In this document: one piece after another, positions 33,532 through 46,405 of the stretch | How positions within the stretch are numbered: position 1 is the first letter of the stretch | How the letters are laid out: each line of letters starts with the position of its first letter | Assembly (NCBI GenBank): GCA_010405405.1 | Contig: MU004230.1 | Coordinates: forward strand, 507,333-571,332 | Reading direction: 5' to 3' | Source: Microthyrium microscopicum | Lineage: Eukaryota; Ascomycota; Dothideomycetes; Microthyriales; Microthyriaceae | DNA length: 64,000 nt | Made by a program: the position numbers and the translations under genes | Notes under the pieces: generated by a model | The model's input: the letters and a program-made list of their open reading frames with translations, nothing else | Databases searched by the model: none | Told to the model about the DNA's origin: nothing

Positions 33532-34120
33532 ATGATCCACCTTCAACATATTCTGGTCATGCCAGTAATTCTTGCTTGTCTTCCGGCTTTCATAAAGTCA
33601 CAGCTTGTCATTCCAGGAATTATTCCTTATAAAGAAACGTACAAGGAGACGGAATCTACGATACGTAAGGGTTGAAAAGACAAATCGAGCTGTGCTGATA
33701 TTTTAGCTCTTACTTCTCCAATTTGCGGCACTGCTGGCAGACTCCGAAGAGGCGTAGGTCTTGATACACTACTTCCATGGCAGTATCTCACTCACATGTA
33801 CCTCACAGACACCCTACAACATACATCCTCATTCTACCTTCGAGACTTGCCAAGAGAATTGCAAGCAATTTCCAAAATGCAGATCGTTTGGATATGGAAG
33901 GCTGGATCACAACTGTCGCCTCTATAGAAAGGAACTAAGGCGAATGGACTTGATCGAGGATACTAGCGATGGCGTGAATAATGTCTATTATGATGAGGGC
34001 TGCGCAGATGCGACTCCAGACTGGGCAGAAGCTGAAGGCCATGAGAGTGATTCGGATGAAGAGCATTGCGGATGCCAACAGCAATGTGGATGTGGAGGCA
34101 AGTGTGGATGCAATCATTGA
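33532..34120 (+). CDS. secreted PAN/apple-like protein with Cys-rich metallothionein-like tail
   Basis: Exons 33532-33664, 33707-33753 and 33809-34120 give 163 residues. An N-terminal hydrophobic segment (about residues 7-24) acts as signal peptide or anchor. The middle, from ICGTAG through TFETCQENCKQFPKCRSFGYG to CRLYRKEL, has the cysteine spacing of fungal apple/PAN-like domains, which bind carbohydrate or protein. After an acidic linker (ESDSDEEH) the protein ends CGCQQQCGCGGKCGCNH, a run of C-G-C units as in metallothioneins. Fusion of the two is unusual. The function of the tail (metal binding or disulphide crosslinking outside the cell) is inference. Confidence 0.8.
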
Positions 34121-35137
34121 ACAAGTCTGCTGTGGGGAGTTGAAGCCTTACATCAAAGATAGTAATTGGCTACAGAAGTCTGGGAACAAGTCAGTGAACA
34201 TTTCAAGGGGCTGAAGTTTTCCAACTACCTACCTAGTCAACTATCGTGAAATATTGCCGTTGAGTAAGACACTCATGGCCTACATATGGAAGCGCTTGTC
34301 CAGGATCATGGCCTTCTCGCTTGAGTTTCGAGTATTCAGGGATCCGTGATATCGACAAGAAGTCCAAGACAAAAGATTGAAAGTGTCTTACAAAACCAGT
34401 CGTGGTCTATCGTGAACTTCTCATGAACGTGTTTGCTTCGCCGGTGAGAGCCATCTTATTCCTCGATCACCGCGGAGGGATACAGTCGACGATAGAGACA
34501 GCATGTACTTTGTACATGTAAACTTAAACAGTGCTGATGGTGTATAAGTCAACTGACTCACTATCTTCCATTTCGCGATGGCTGCAGATGGTTCGCAGGG
34601 GAGAGAAGACGGTGGTTACTGCATGTAGAGATACTTTACAGTAGGGGTTGGCGTATTCAATCAACAACCAATCAATCATGCATTCCCCGCGTAAACTTGT
34701 CGATCAAATACCCTTTTAGAAGCAGTCTACAATACGCTAATGCGCTCCAAGCATTAATTAGCCGTTGGCGCTCAAGCCGCAGCATATCGAGATTGAACAA
34801 TTCGGTATCAAATATCCTGGAGGCTTTTGCTCGAGTCTTGGTCAACTCCCTGGTCTCACCGACTCTCGCCCAGCAACCGCCCGGCTTATCTCTGCTCTTC
34901 ATCTATTGTGAAATACAACTCGTGCTTCTAGGTACAACAATAACCTGCTCGAGTCTTTCCATCCCTTCCACTTCAGACGCCTCTCGGAGCTCTCGCCTTG
35001 CACTCGCCGCGTCAAGTGCGTCATACCAACACCGCGCTCACGCCTAGCGACGAAAACACCACACTCCGACACTCCGGTCCTTTATATCGTGTCTCATTGT
35101 AGACATTGCACGCTCACGTCGTATACGACTCGAAAAT
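34121..35137. other. intergenic, no gene seen
   Basis: About 1 kb with only short frames. One 116-codon stretch at 34697-35047 lacks an ATG at its start and resembles nothing; not called. Confidence 0.4.
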
Positions 35138-35881
35138 ATGACCAGAAGAGTGGTATATGGAGTTGGAGTGTGGTGTACTGCGGCCGGTAAGAGTTCTAGG
35201 CAACCACTATCAATCTGTCCTCATGAGGCTAATTGTTCGTAGCCACGGCGATGACATTAGCCGCCATAATCATGCCGCGATGGGTTCATTTACAGAGCGT
35301 ATGTTCATTCAAGCCTCGACGGCGCACTGCTAATCTCCTCTATCAGGGCCTTACTGGCGAAATAACAGTGAGCTACGGTCTACATAAAAAATGCTCGTCA
35401 GTTACCGGAACATGCGAACCCTTCCCAACCGATCAAGTCTGCACAAACGACGAGACGTTCTGTACAATGTGGAGGACCGTAGGCTTTCTCATGAGCTTTT
35501 CTGTTATCATTGAGCTTGCAACGTTTATCGCCTACGCGGTCGTCATAATTGGCGGAGTACAGCATAGAAGTTATGGCTGGAAGGTTGTTTGTTCGCTTCT
35601 TGGCTCTGCGAGTCTTGTACAAGCGGCAGGAATGGCGATAATTGTGAGTTTGAAACATCTGAACTTGCACTAAACTGTACTGATATTGACAGGCATATGT
35701 CTTTGATCACGATGAGCGCTTCTTCCCAGGCTGGAAACTCGATGTTTCATGGGCGCTTTGCACCGCAAGTTGGAGTGTCCTCGCATTGACGGGTATCGGC
35801 ATTGGTGCTGCAACATATGCGCTTCCTGATGAAGGCGGCTACGAGTTAATACGCGGAGACGATGATGATTATGGATACTAG
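35138..35881 (+). CDS. claudin-like four-transmembrane protein
   Basis: Exons 35138-35186, 35243-35298, 35347-35643 and 35693-35881 give 196 residues with four hydrophobic segments (about 8-30, 80-104, 112-134 and 150-175). The first extracellular loop contains YGLHKKCSSVTGTCEPFP and FCTMWRTVGFLM, the W/G-L-x-C/C spacing of claudin-like fungal proteins. The short acidic C-terminus ends GDDDDYGY. Fungal relatives are plasma-membrane proteins of poorly known function, some involved in polarity or endocytosis. No signal peptide beyond the first TM. Confidence 0.8.
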
Positions 35882-36447
35882 TGCGTATGATTGATGAAGA
35901 GCGAGAGTGGCTTGCTCCAGCATTTTCCTTTTGTCAAGCAACGAAGATACCTTTTGGGAGGGAGTGTTTGCATATTTCGCGCTTCTTATTCAAGTTGAGC
36001 ATGTTCGATACCAAGTAGTCCGTTTTCTGCCTTGTTTTTGTCTTACAAGTTCTAGTTGCTTATGCATTGCCAATGACACAGCATAAATAATATCATTGAT
36101 AAGCGTTCACGTCTGGACACTTCTCAGACCACTATTACCTCACTTAACTCCGCGCTTTGTGCTCTTCATCCGAGTGTAAGAGTCGATTGTGCATAGATCA
36201 GGTTAGATCTGTCAGATTCAGTACGGCTCGGTTCGGAGTTACTAAGGCCTTGGTACTTGCTAGCAAGGTAGCCCATATGGAGTAGTGAGAGCGAGCGCAT
36301 ATGTATAAAAGTAAGCTTACTTACTCCACAGTAGAGTAGTGCTTTGCTACCCCACCATACATATCAGCCTCACACTGTACTTGTTCGGAACCAACCTCTA
36401 CTTCTTTCTATAATCATACATCGTTGAATATTCAAAATCTGGCAATC
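35882..36447. other. intergenic; cupin promoter
   Basis: No gene. Contains the TATA box annotated separately. Confidence 0.4.
36304..36310 (+). promoter_or_regulatory. TATA box of cupin gene
   Basis: TATAAAA 138 bp upstream of the cupin ATG, in a plausible distance range for a filamentous-fungal core promoter. Confidence 0.5.
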
Positions 36448-37276
36448 ATGGCCGACATAGATATCTCCAGCATCGCCGCCAACAGAGGCATACCAACAGA
36501 TCACATTCCAGTCAATGTCGTCCCAGCCAAAGAAGGCGACATCATCAGATTGGGGCCCATCACTTGCCGAGTGATGGAAGATGGCTCCAGGACAGGTACC
36601 TTCCCACCCATGGCATTCGCGAATTACGCGACAAGCTAATGATCTTAGACAACAGAATTGGTGTTGCAGAGTTCACTTTGCCGCCAAACACCAAAGGACC
36701 ACCAGCTCACTGGTACGGACTGACGCAGTGCGACTCTACGAGATTACTGACTTACGTAGGCATGAAATGCATGACGAAATCTTTGTTACGACTGCGGGTA
36801 CTGTGCGATTCCATCTGCCCAATCCGGACTCATCTCAGCCGGAGAAACTTGTCGATTGCGCAGTGGGAGACCTTTGCACGTAAGTATATTCATACCCAAT
36901 ATAGAGTACTGTTACACTCCACATTTTCAAGCTTGAAAAGTCTACAACTTATCTGTAATCTTCATAATGATACGCTCATTTGCCGGAAGATTGGCCCATT
37001 ACACACATGCAGGAACCCAACATCTGTTGATGTTATCACATTGATACTATCATACTAACATGCTATAGTGTACCAATTCGTGCGCCTCACACTTTCTCCA
37101 ATCCATTTGATGTTGAGGCGAAGTTCATCAACACATATACTCCAGCGTTCTATATCAACTACTTCAAGATGATGGGAGAAATGCTGGAAGTTGGTGAAGC
37201 GATGACACCAGCCAAGAACATTCAGGCCATGGCAAACTTTGCTACTATTCCTGTTAAGCCAAGTGGTCCAAAGTAA
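36448..37276 (+). CDS. cupin-domain protein
   Basis: Exons 36448-36595, 36649-36712, 36760-36879 and 37069-37276 give 179 residues of a single cupin barrel. The first cupin motif is PPAHWHEMHDEIFVTTAGTVRFHL, with two His and a Glu positioned to bind a metal. The second motif region, VPIRAPHTFSNPF, carries the remaining His. This resembles quercetin-dioxygenase-like or sugar-isomerase-like small cupins from fungal metabolic genes. The reaction is unknown. The last intron is 189 bp, several times longer than most here. No signal peptide. Confidence 0.85.
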
Positions 37277-40200
37277 TATATCGGCAAGGCTGTCTTGTAT
37301 TTATTGGGAATGGGATGTCCAGGTGGTTTTTCTCGATTGGATATACGTTTGATCTCAATACACCAAAGTTAGCTACCAGTGCTTATCATTTCGTACCAGA
37401 CATGATTGTGACGACTTTCATTCCTTCTCATATTCTATTCCGACTACCCGGATGGCCTTGAATAGGACATTGTTCTAAGACAGTGGAGATAGTGATTTCC
37501 GCAAGGACTATGATCTGCGCGAGGATATATCATGTATGACTACCAGGGTAGTACGAATTTAGATACTTAAAATGATGCTACTACACTTCATCCAGCTATA
37601 GCCATCCTCCTATACTGCTATTTCACTTGAACATTAAAGGTAGCACGTTTCATGATGGTGTTCTACCGTATTGGTGCCTGCCGAAGGTAACGCTAGAACA
37701 AGGCTGGGCCCTGGCGGAGGAGGATATTATCAGGTCCCACTTCTACAAGAGGACTTACGGAGGTAACAGCCATTGATATCACGATCTGATACATGTAGTA
37801 GCACATATCGACATAGTGCAACAACTCGGTACCACATAGATTCGGGACTGTACCACTGATACCGGGGACATGAAGATACGATCTACATCATCCACACCTC
37901 AACATATTCTCACGCATGCCGAAGAGCCAAAACCTGCCCCGCAATACTCGATAGCGCAGACTAGCTGTCAAAAATATAGCCGTGCAAATCCCAAACGAAA
38001 CAAAACGAAACGCCCAGCACGCGCTCAGCCGTTGGCCACCTAAATACTTGTGTACTACTGCAGGGCCAGGAAACTAGTTTTTCGCTATAGAAACCGCAGC
38101 AATAGAAAAGATCTGACCTGATAGGTTGACAAGAGCGAATAAGAGGCTGGTATGTTCCGCAAGTGGTCACAAACAGTTCCTGCCCCTCGAGTCAGTGCAG
38201 TGCAGTGCAGCATATCAAAAAAGGCGAGCCCGGCCTTGCATTTCTCATATGCAGGACGGCGGATAATGAAGGAACTTTTCAAAAGGGGGGTTGTTGATTA
38301 GAGAGCTAGCATCCAAATCGGATTTCATCTTGGATAAGTGTAGTTCTACGCATGGAGGTTAAAAACGTGAACATCAAAGCCACGTGTCTTGCCTGCGATC
38401 AACGTGAAAATCGCTAAGGAGAGTGGATTTGTCTGGTAGCGATATTGATAGTGTTTCGGGTTCCGATAGATGATGAGTGGATGTGGTTAAACCGTTAGAG
38501 AAGAGCTGAAAAACGTGGGCGATTTATGGAACACTATAGTGCTAGGATGAAGCTATTGATAAATCCACTTAAATGGTTAAAGTTGCCGATCTGGAATATC
38601 GTGTTGTACTTTGATCTTGCTTCAGAAAGACATAGAAGAAGATTATTGGGAGTCTGGAAAGAGATGCATTGAAAAGGAGGTCAAGGGACGATTACCGCAC
38701 CTGTATTGCGAAAACAAGTTCTGGGAATATATCAAATTATCGAAATCTGGGAGTGTTGTACAACTCATCGAAGCTGCGTATTACAGGGGTGGGTATTATT
38801 TGAAAGAAGCAAAGTAATAGTTCCAATTCAACCGCAGCTATAGGCGGAATCTTAGACTGGTTCTAATCATCTGCGTAAGGCTGAATAGCGCATTTAGTGA
38901 AATGGTCCAGAATGAAGATGTTTGAGTTTTGAACAAGCACCTGTTTCTCAGTTAGGTCAAACCGTATTGATTCAAGAGAAAGAAGAAGACAAACGATACC
39001 AGATCTGAGTTCTGGAGAGATGATGACTACAGATATATCGTAGATATAATGCGAGATAAACGATGACCCGCAAAAACAAAAGTGTTCGATGATATGTTGG
39101 TATAAAAGTAGTCCTCGAGGCTTGATATAAATGCCAAGAGTGCTTTACAAGAGGTTTGAAGTCGTGGTTATCGCAATGTAGCCATGTCGTGGTTGTTTTA
39201 GTTCAGTAAGTGTGATACCACCGAAAAGATCCTTCAACCAATGTTAGGTACTGTAAGGTGCTGGGATTCTGGAAGGAGGTTGGAGTAATGGTGATATCCG
39301 TAGATAGCTCCTGCCGTGTCCGCATTGGATCTCGTGGAGAAGAACCTACTCCGTATGAGAGAAAGATACGGCAAGGGCATTCCATTGTTCTAAGTAGGCA
39401 GTCGCTAACTTTATATCAACGTCTTGCCATCAGAAATTCAGAACCAAACCTCAATTTCCAATATCATCCTCCCAGAATCCCATTGCGCAATGGAACATGG
39501 ACTCAAATTGAATCATGGCACGATGTAAAAGTGGAGGTTTATGGATTGGCGCATCGTAAAAATCTCTCCCCTTTTCTCAAACAGGTTAGCGGGCGATGCA
39601 CCACCCCAGCCTTTCCGTACCCGTACCCAATCTTTGGGCGGTGATTTGAGGGATTGCTCGGCACGGCTGCAGCTTTGGCAGCGCAATGGAGTGCACGGCT
39701 CGCGCTGGCGACAGGTCCAGAAATGTCTTTGATGGCGGTCCTCTACAACCAATTGCATTTGCAGACTTGCCCGTCGCCTTCAATCTCGCAAATGCAGAGA
39801 GCCTTTCAGCCGTGACAGAGACGAGAGACATCAGAGTCAACAGCTTCAGCACTTCTTTTGTGTCGTATTGCCGGTCCTCCGCTTCTGGGAGCCTGCCACT
39901 CATGGGAGGAGTCGCGCGAACTCTTTTTCTGATCGTGCATCAATTGTTCTAACTATCTTTGACTGTAACCCCTGGAAGCTTGACCGTCGTCTTTAGACTT
40001 TAGTCTTCTTCTTTATGCGACTCCTGGCTCCACCAAAAAAATCCCTGTACCTTTCGTGTGCTTGCTATGCTGCTGTGCTCTTGGCTACTCTGATCTCTCC
40101 CCAATCTTTGGAAAACACCTCCACCTCCTGACGGCTCGGACTACTGCTCATCGTGTCAGCCCTGTCCTAACCTCTCGTGCCTCTCCATCTTCCAAACTCC

Positions 40201-40862
40201 TCCACCTCATTGCCTACCTTCCTTTGGTATCCTGATACTATTCTTCCCACCTCTATCAAAGCCATAGACACGCATGAGACCTTCTCGTTAATATCTGGTT
40301 GTGTCTGCCACAATTTAGGCCTAATTGCGGCTCTACCAGATCTCGTGTGACCTCCATCCGTGTTGGTTTTAGCACATCTTCTCCCCAGTTCATTACCAAC
40401 CACCAAAACTCTCAACGTTCAACAAATAATCCTCGAGCATTTAGAGCGTAAATCACATCATATCAGCCTTCTCGATCAAGCCGACTTCATTTGGATATCC
40501 AGGTTACGAAAAGAGACTACCCTGAATTCGGTAATCTCGCTCGCGTAGTCAACTTCCGAATCCATCGGGTGCAAATCCCGTCTCCCTAAAAAAGTATATC
40601 AGACCTGTCATTTTTTCCATCCATGCGCGGATCACAAAGTGGGCTAATCATCTATCTATTTACAGGTAAAACAGATTGCAATCCCCGCGATCTCAATAAT
40701 ATCCAGGAAACCCTCCTTTCACCCACAGTGGTCCCACGCTCACCCCGGCTTTCACACGTCGCAATTGACTTTGCTTGACAACGCCCTCTGCGACAGAGCT
40801 CACTTAAGTGAGGCTCTAGCCATCAACTCAATCGAAATCCTGCAAAGGTAACGAACCACATC
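37277..40862. other. long intergenic region, CT-rich leader at its right end
   Basis: 3.6 kb without a complete gene. The right ~900 bp (about 39960-40860) is rich in C and T on the plus strand, typical of a long 5' leader or promoter of the following large gene. A short protein-like remnant is annotated at 38611. A GTGCAGTGCAGTGCAG micro-repeat lies near 38195-38212. Confidence 0.45.
38611..38817 (+). pseudogene. possible coding remnant, unknown
   Basis: A 68-codon frame, starting with TTG rather than ATG and preceded by a splice-acceptor-like CTTCAG, whose composition (EEDYWESGKRCIEKEVKG, LPHLYCENKFWEYIKL) looks like real protein. No matching upstream exon in phase was found. It may be a gene fragment or chance. 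Confidence 0.2.
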
Positions 40863-43800
40863 ATGAACGACTTTGTACCAGCCTCGCGAGGAAGCAGGGC
40901 TCCCAGTGTGTCCTCTGCCGGCACTGCGTCGACGACTGGCGTTGGCACCTTCATCCCCAAATATACACCAAAACCAGAACCAGCATACATATCTTCCTCT
41001 GCGGCCGCCGATCACATAACACATATCCATCATAACGAGCAATATGGACTTTTGTCCCCTGCAGCTTCCCCTACGAATGACGCTGCTATATTCTCCGACA
41101 ATGCGCTTCAAATGCTCAATTCCTTTTTGGACTCGCTGCTCTACAATTTTCTTGCAAAGGCAAAAGGCACAAAACTCTCGCTACTCAGACCTGCTATCAT
41201 TGAGGTTCTCAAGGCAAAACTAGGCCGTGAAGCTTTGGCTAGTGCTGACGAGGAGCTCGAGGGTCTCGTCGCAGAAGGTGACGACGATGAGCAAGATGGT
41301 GCTGACAAGATGTCCTCCGTTCCTGAATGGCATTTGGAAAGCGCATTCAAGCGAATGAGACTGAGAGTCATGGTTTTCATTCGATTGGGTGATTTCGATG
41401 ACGATGATGAGGACAAGTTTCTTGACGATGAGGACGCTGCCGATATGCATGGCCACGATCAGCAAATCCTCTCTTCTCCAGCTGCTGTATATGTTGCTTC
41501 CGTTCTGGAGTACCTCGCAGAACAATCACTATCGCTTGCCAGCGAGGCAGCTTGCTCACGAGCTAGACTGCGAGCTCGTCGAGTGTTCAACGAGAGTGGC
41601 CCAGTGGATGTTCCAGAGCATGAAAACATTGTGGTTGAGGACAATGACGTGGAAAAGATTGCACTGAATCCCGGTTTAGGACGTCTCTGGCGAACCTTTC
41701 GCAAATCTCAACGAAGTCTTCTCCCACCTGGAAGTCCAACAGCCTCACACTCACGGCGCAGCTCTGTAACATCACCAATCCGCGTTGCTAGAGATGCTCG
41801 AAGACAATCTGGCGCGGGTATGATTAGAGAGGAGCGAGAAACACCAGTAGAAATTATTCCAGATTGCGAACCGACAGAAACTGAAATTGCAGCAAATATT
41901 CCGCTACCCACCAACGAACGAGACGCGGAAGAAATTGAAATTCCTGGTTTAGCTCCCGTCATCTACGACGAAGATGAGGAGAGCTTCGAAGATGAGCTTG
42001 AGCAGGGGTCCTTGCATAGACCGCGCAGTGTGTCATTCACCATCCCCGGTGCTTTTGTGTCAGAATCACCCATGATTGAAAGTCCGGCTGAGTCAGCCCC
42101 GCAACCTCATTTTAAGCCATTGTTGAAGAGACAGCGATCAAATTCGGTTCCATCAACATCTGCAGTACCGTGGGATTGGATTCCTGTGTCGGTTCGTAGA
42201 GCTCTCGCTCGATACGCGAAGATGGACGACTTGGAGCTTGCTAGCATCATTCAGCTTCCAGAAGAGGATGAACATGAGCTTATCGAGGCCGCCACATTGA
42301 CCCCCCTTCCCGAAGACACGCACGATGTGGAATCTGAGGTCTATGCCGCTGTGTTGGCTAATGACGAAGTAGCTCCCACGGCAGCATCTTCGGAATATGG
42401 TTCAGACACCGCTTCTATTCAAGATCCTACAGAAACTATCATCGCTCAAACCGGCGATAAGCCCTTAAACGATCCTTCAGTCGAGCCTTCAATCGATCCC
42501 AATACCAACGAAAACGGTCCGGCAATATATGTTGCCGAGCCTGTGGCTGACTCTGAAAAACAAGTCGAATCAGAGCCTATGGATGAGCATACTGTGGAAC
42601 AAAAGTCAAAGAAGGGGCTTGTCGCAGGTGCAGTTGGTGCTACAACATTAGCCGCGGCAGCAGTTGGAGCAGCAGTAGCTGGCACAATTGGATCGTCGAA
42701 CAAAGAAGAACACAAAGAAGTGGCTCAGCCAGGATCGAGATCAAGCCTTTCAGTGCAAACTAGAGAGGTCTTTGATATGGACGAGCCCGATACAGCAAGA
42801 CAAAGCCTCGACGTGAGCCAACATCAACTAGGAGCATCCCGGGAATCTTCCGCAGATACCGTTGTACGGGTTGATAAAAGTGCAGAGCAATCTATTTTCA
42901 AGAAACCAGATTCACCCGTCAAGAAACAAGTTGCTTTTGCCGACGAGCCTAAAGAGAAAGAAAGTTCCCCTCTGTTGTCTGCATACGCACAAAAGAAATC
43001 TCCGACGATCGAACAGCGAGGTTTCGCTTTCCAGGCCGAGCCGTCTAGGGTGGCGCCACTACAGACATCCACGGCCAAAGATAGTAGCAAGGATGCCCCA
43101 AGCGCCCTACCCGTGGATTCCAAGGTGGCCAGCTCAAATCATATTGCCAGCCAGATTGCAGCGACCGGTATTGCAGCCGCTGCAGGGGCCGCTGCAATTG
43201 CGGCGGTATCTACAACCTCAGGATTCGCCAAAACCAACACAAGTCCTCCCATCAGCACTGGCAAACCGTCTCCACCGCCAGACACGCCTACGCCTGTCAA
43301 GGCAGGAACGGAGAGTCCAGTCTCACCCTTGGAAGGCACGATGGCGCTTCATCAGCAAAAGCTGCAGGAGCCACCCAGATCTGTTCCTGCCCGGGATGGC
43401 CCGCCAAAGCCATTGACCACCTCCAACGGAAATTATCCCGTCAACCCATACGCCATGTTGTATGATGATATAGAGCCTGATGCCATTGGCGTCGCAAAGA
43501 CCTCCAATGTCCCCATACATTCCTCATCTCCCTCCATTTCCACTGAATCACGGCCTTGGACGCCCAACCGTGGCGCCACTACTACCACCGTGTCTAACTC
43601 CATCAATGCCAATACTGCCAATAACTCTGAGCAAGCTCAACGAACGCGAAACATCCCATCTCCTCTTCGGGTTGGCAATCAGGATCAATTGCTAGCTCAT
43701 GGCAATTCTCAATTCCCATCTACATCCACACCAACCCAAAAGTCTCGGGATGCACCTAAGACAACGGCTCAGGACTCGGATGACTACGATCTAGACAAGC

Positions 43801-45571
43801 CGATCAACCCAGGGACTTTCCAGAGCTGGAAGACACCCAAGGAGAGTCCAACTCTGCCCAAGTTCTACAATCAAAACCAAACCGCTGTGGCTGGTTCAGA
43901 AGCTTCCAAGCCCGTCACTACTAATAGCTCTGCTGCACAATCTCAGCATAGTCCAAAGGGTTCGCAGGGCAGTCAGAAGAGTCAAAAGAACTACCAATCC
44001 GAGGAAATCAAGCAACGTGAATTCGATGCACTGCTCGACCGAAAAGAAACTGTCAAGTACACATTAACCCCAGAAGAAATCCGTGACGTAGGGGTAAGTA
44101 ATTCTTTATACCTTTCTTTGTACTTTCTAACATTCCTTAGCCATACTCCTCCCAGAAGCCTAGCTTAGAACGTAAAGCTCCTTCTCCTGTGGATACAACT
44201 CGTAAAACATCGATCACTGGAGCGCGCTCCCCTCCTCTTTTCCGCCGTGCTTCACCAACACCACAACAACAGCAACAGCAGCCAGTCCAGCCAGTTCAGC
44301 AAGTCCAGCAAGTCCAGCAGCAGGCTCCTTCTCCCCAGCGCCCTCTTAAGATTTCGGACATTCGTAAATCTATCAATGCTATAAGCCCTGAACCTGTCGA
44401 GTCTTCCAAGATGCGCAAGAATGGTCTCATGGCCCGTGAAGCGCGTGTGCCGGGCGGAGAGACTAAGGATTTTGTCGACTTTATCCGCTCCTGTGCACCA
44501 AGTTCCCCAGATCAGACAGAGCCACCACAGTTGTCTCATCGTTTATCTGGCAATCTAAGCCAAACTGCACCAGCTGGACCACGATCTCAACGATCTAGAT
44601 TGAATCTAGTTCCACGAGAACCCGATGTTCGTACAAATGCAAATGATGATCTCGTCGATTTCATTCGCAACGGGCCTCCTCAGGCTGGTGCCAACGGCCA
44701 GGCCGCACGAAACGCTGCCTCTCCGCGGTCTGATCAAAATGGTTCGTCAACAAATAATTCTCTTAACTCTCGTCCTTCTGTGACCGACTCTTACAATTCA
44801 ACAGCACCCTTGGTAAACACCAACAAGCCACTACCATCGAATCCCAAGGTTCTGTCACCTCCCCAGCCTCAGATCACCAAGACTCGACGTCGAAACAAGG
44901 ACCCATACGCGATCGATTCCGACGATGAGGATGATCTCACCGCTTTGCCAACCAAGGGCCGCGCTGGTGGAAGTGGATCTGAAACGATACAGGAATTCCT
45001 CATGTCTACAAGCCCACCTACTCAGTCGTCACGCATCAGTGGAGGAAGTAATGGAGTCACCAATGGAAGTCCTCTTGCTGTCTCTTCCTCATCCCGAAAT
45101 GAGCCGTTGAACTTCCGTTCTCCTGTTTCTGCCAGTTCGCGATCGCGCCGTAATACCAATGAGCCATTACAACGTCAAGCAAGTGGCAATCAACTCAATG
45201 GTGCACAAGCTCCAGCTTCACTTTCAGGTCGTGGCTCTCACCCTGCCCTCAACTCTTCCGGATTTTCCAAGAAGAAGCTGGAGGCTAGACCTGCAGGTGC
45301 CACGCGAGGATTTGGAGGCCTTGGATATTACTACAGCACTAATGACCTCGCCGACTACCTTCGGTCTAGTGGACCAAATGCTAATCGCGTGAATGGCGAT
45401 GCTACAAATGGAGGCCCAGTTGCACCTTTCAATAATCCCAACCTTACCGCCGGTAGACTTAGTGCCAATCCAAGTGGACGCAACTCACCCGCCTTGGAAG
45501 GTGGCCCAGCATTGAAAAAGACAGACAGCACACGAAAACGATTCTTTGGCCGCAAAGCCGTTCAGACATAG
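40863..45571 (+). CDS. large disordered Ser/Pro-rich protein with H2A-like helix
   Basis: Exons 40863-44093 and 44141-45571 (47-bp intron) give 1553 residues. Residues ~74-130 and ~205-232 contain helices of histone-fold type; VYVASVLEYLAEQSLSLASEAA is strikingly like the H2A central helix. An acidic stretch DDDDEDKFLDDED lies between them. Most of the rest is low complexity and probably disordered, with two Ala/Gly-rich segments (TLAAAAVGAAVAG and AAAAGAAAIAAVS) and a polyglutamine tract (residues ~1119-1140). Four copies of a short motif, D-h-x-D/E-F/Y-I/L-R/M followed by a Pro within a few residues, occur at about 1187, 1247, 1359 and 1479. Function unknown; a nuclear or scaffold role is inferred. 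A basic RRRNKDPYAIDSDDEDD segment could be a nuclear signal or kinase target. Confidence 0.8.
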
Positions 45572-46405
45572 TGGTCTCGATTTCGCAGCTAACTACATCC
45601 AAACCTGACGTTTTTACGGATCTGGAGGCTTTACTGATTACCGCATCTTAGCGGATACATATTTTTATTCCATGCCTATTTCTACCAACAGTCTGGCGGC
45701 CTTGCAACTTCTTTCAATTCCGCCGCTCTACGCCATCTTTCTTTTTCCTTTGTACAGCAAGCATTGCTTAGGGGTTCAAACTACAGGTCGCTTTCCCCCC
45801 ATTTATGGTCTCCTGGGGGCTCGTTTTTAGAGGATTTCAGGGTTGCAGGTATATCTACCTTCGTTGTGATTTATACTTGTTCTTGTTCATATGTACACTT
45901 TAAAGGTTATTTGAAGCGGCACTAAATTCATGCCTGGTTCTTTCTTATGTCTTTTAATTATTGTTACCACCATCAGTTAGCTAGATGCTTCCAACCTCAT
46001 GTCCGAAGATGCAAATCAATTTCATGTTCTGTTTTAAATGTTATAAATTGTCTACTCCAAATGTCGTTTGGGATCCTGGCCCTTGTTGCTCCCTAATCCC
46101 ATTGGACATTAATACATTGCAATATGACGAGGCCTCTGTATATCGAGTTTTGAAATAGGCAAGGGAAATTTGAACTTAATATATGGCCACGCTTGCTATT
46201 ACACGGAGAAATCTATGCGACTCTAAATCTCAAAAAGTCGGTTCCTCCATACATTCACTATACTAGCATTTCTTCCGTCGTGTATTACTACACCCGGTTA
46301 CCTTACCCAACCATTAGAGTATGTAGTAGTCGTACCATCCGCCGCATAAACTGCCCTTTCTTCCTCAGCCCATCGTGAAGCAATCGTCAAAGGCAATCCA
46401 TCACC
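45572..46405. other. intergenic
   Basis: 3' region of the large gene and promoter of the esterase; nothing else seen. Confidence 0.4.

Noticed and set aside
39258-39644. 128-codon plus-strand frame
   Set aside because: No ATG at its beginning, no recognisable domain, and composition like non-coding DNA.
40560-40600. tRNA T-arm-like sequence (CGGGTGCAAATCCCG)
   Set aside because: Flanking DNA does not fold into proper anticodon and acceptor stems, and no T-run terminator follows.
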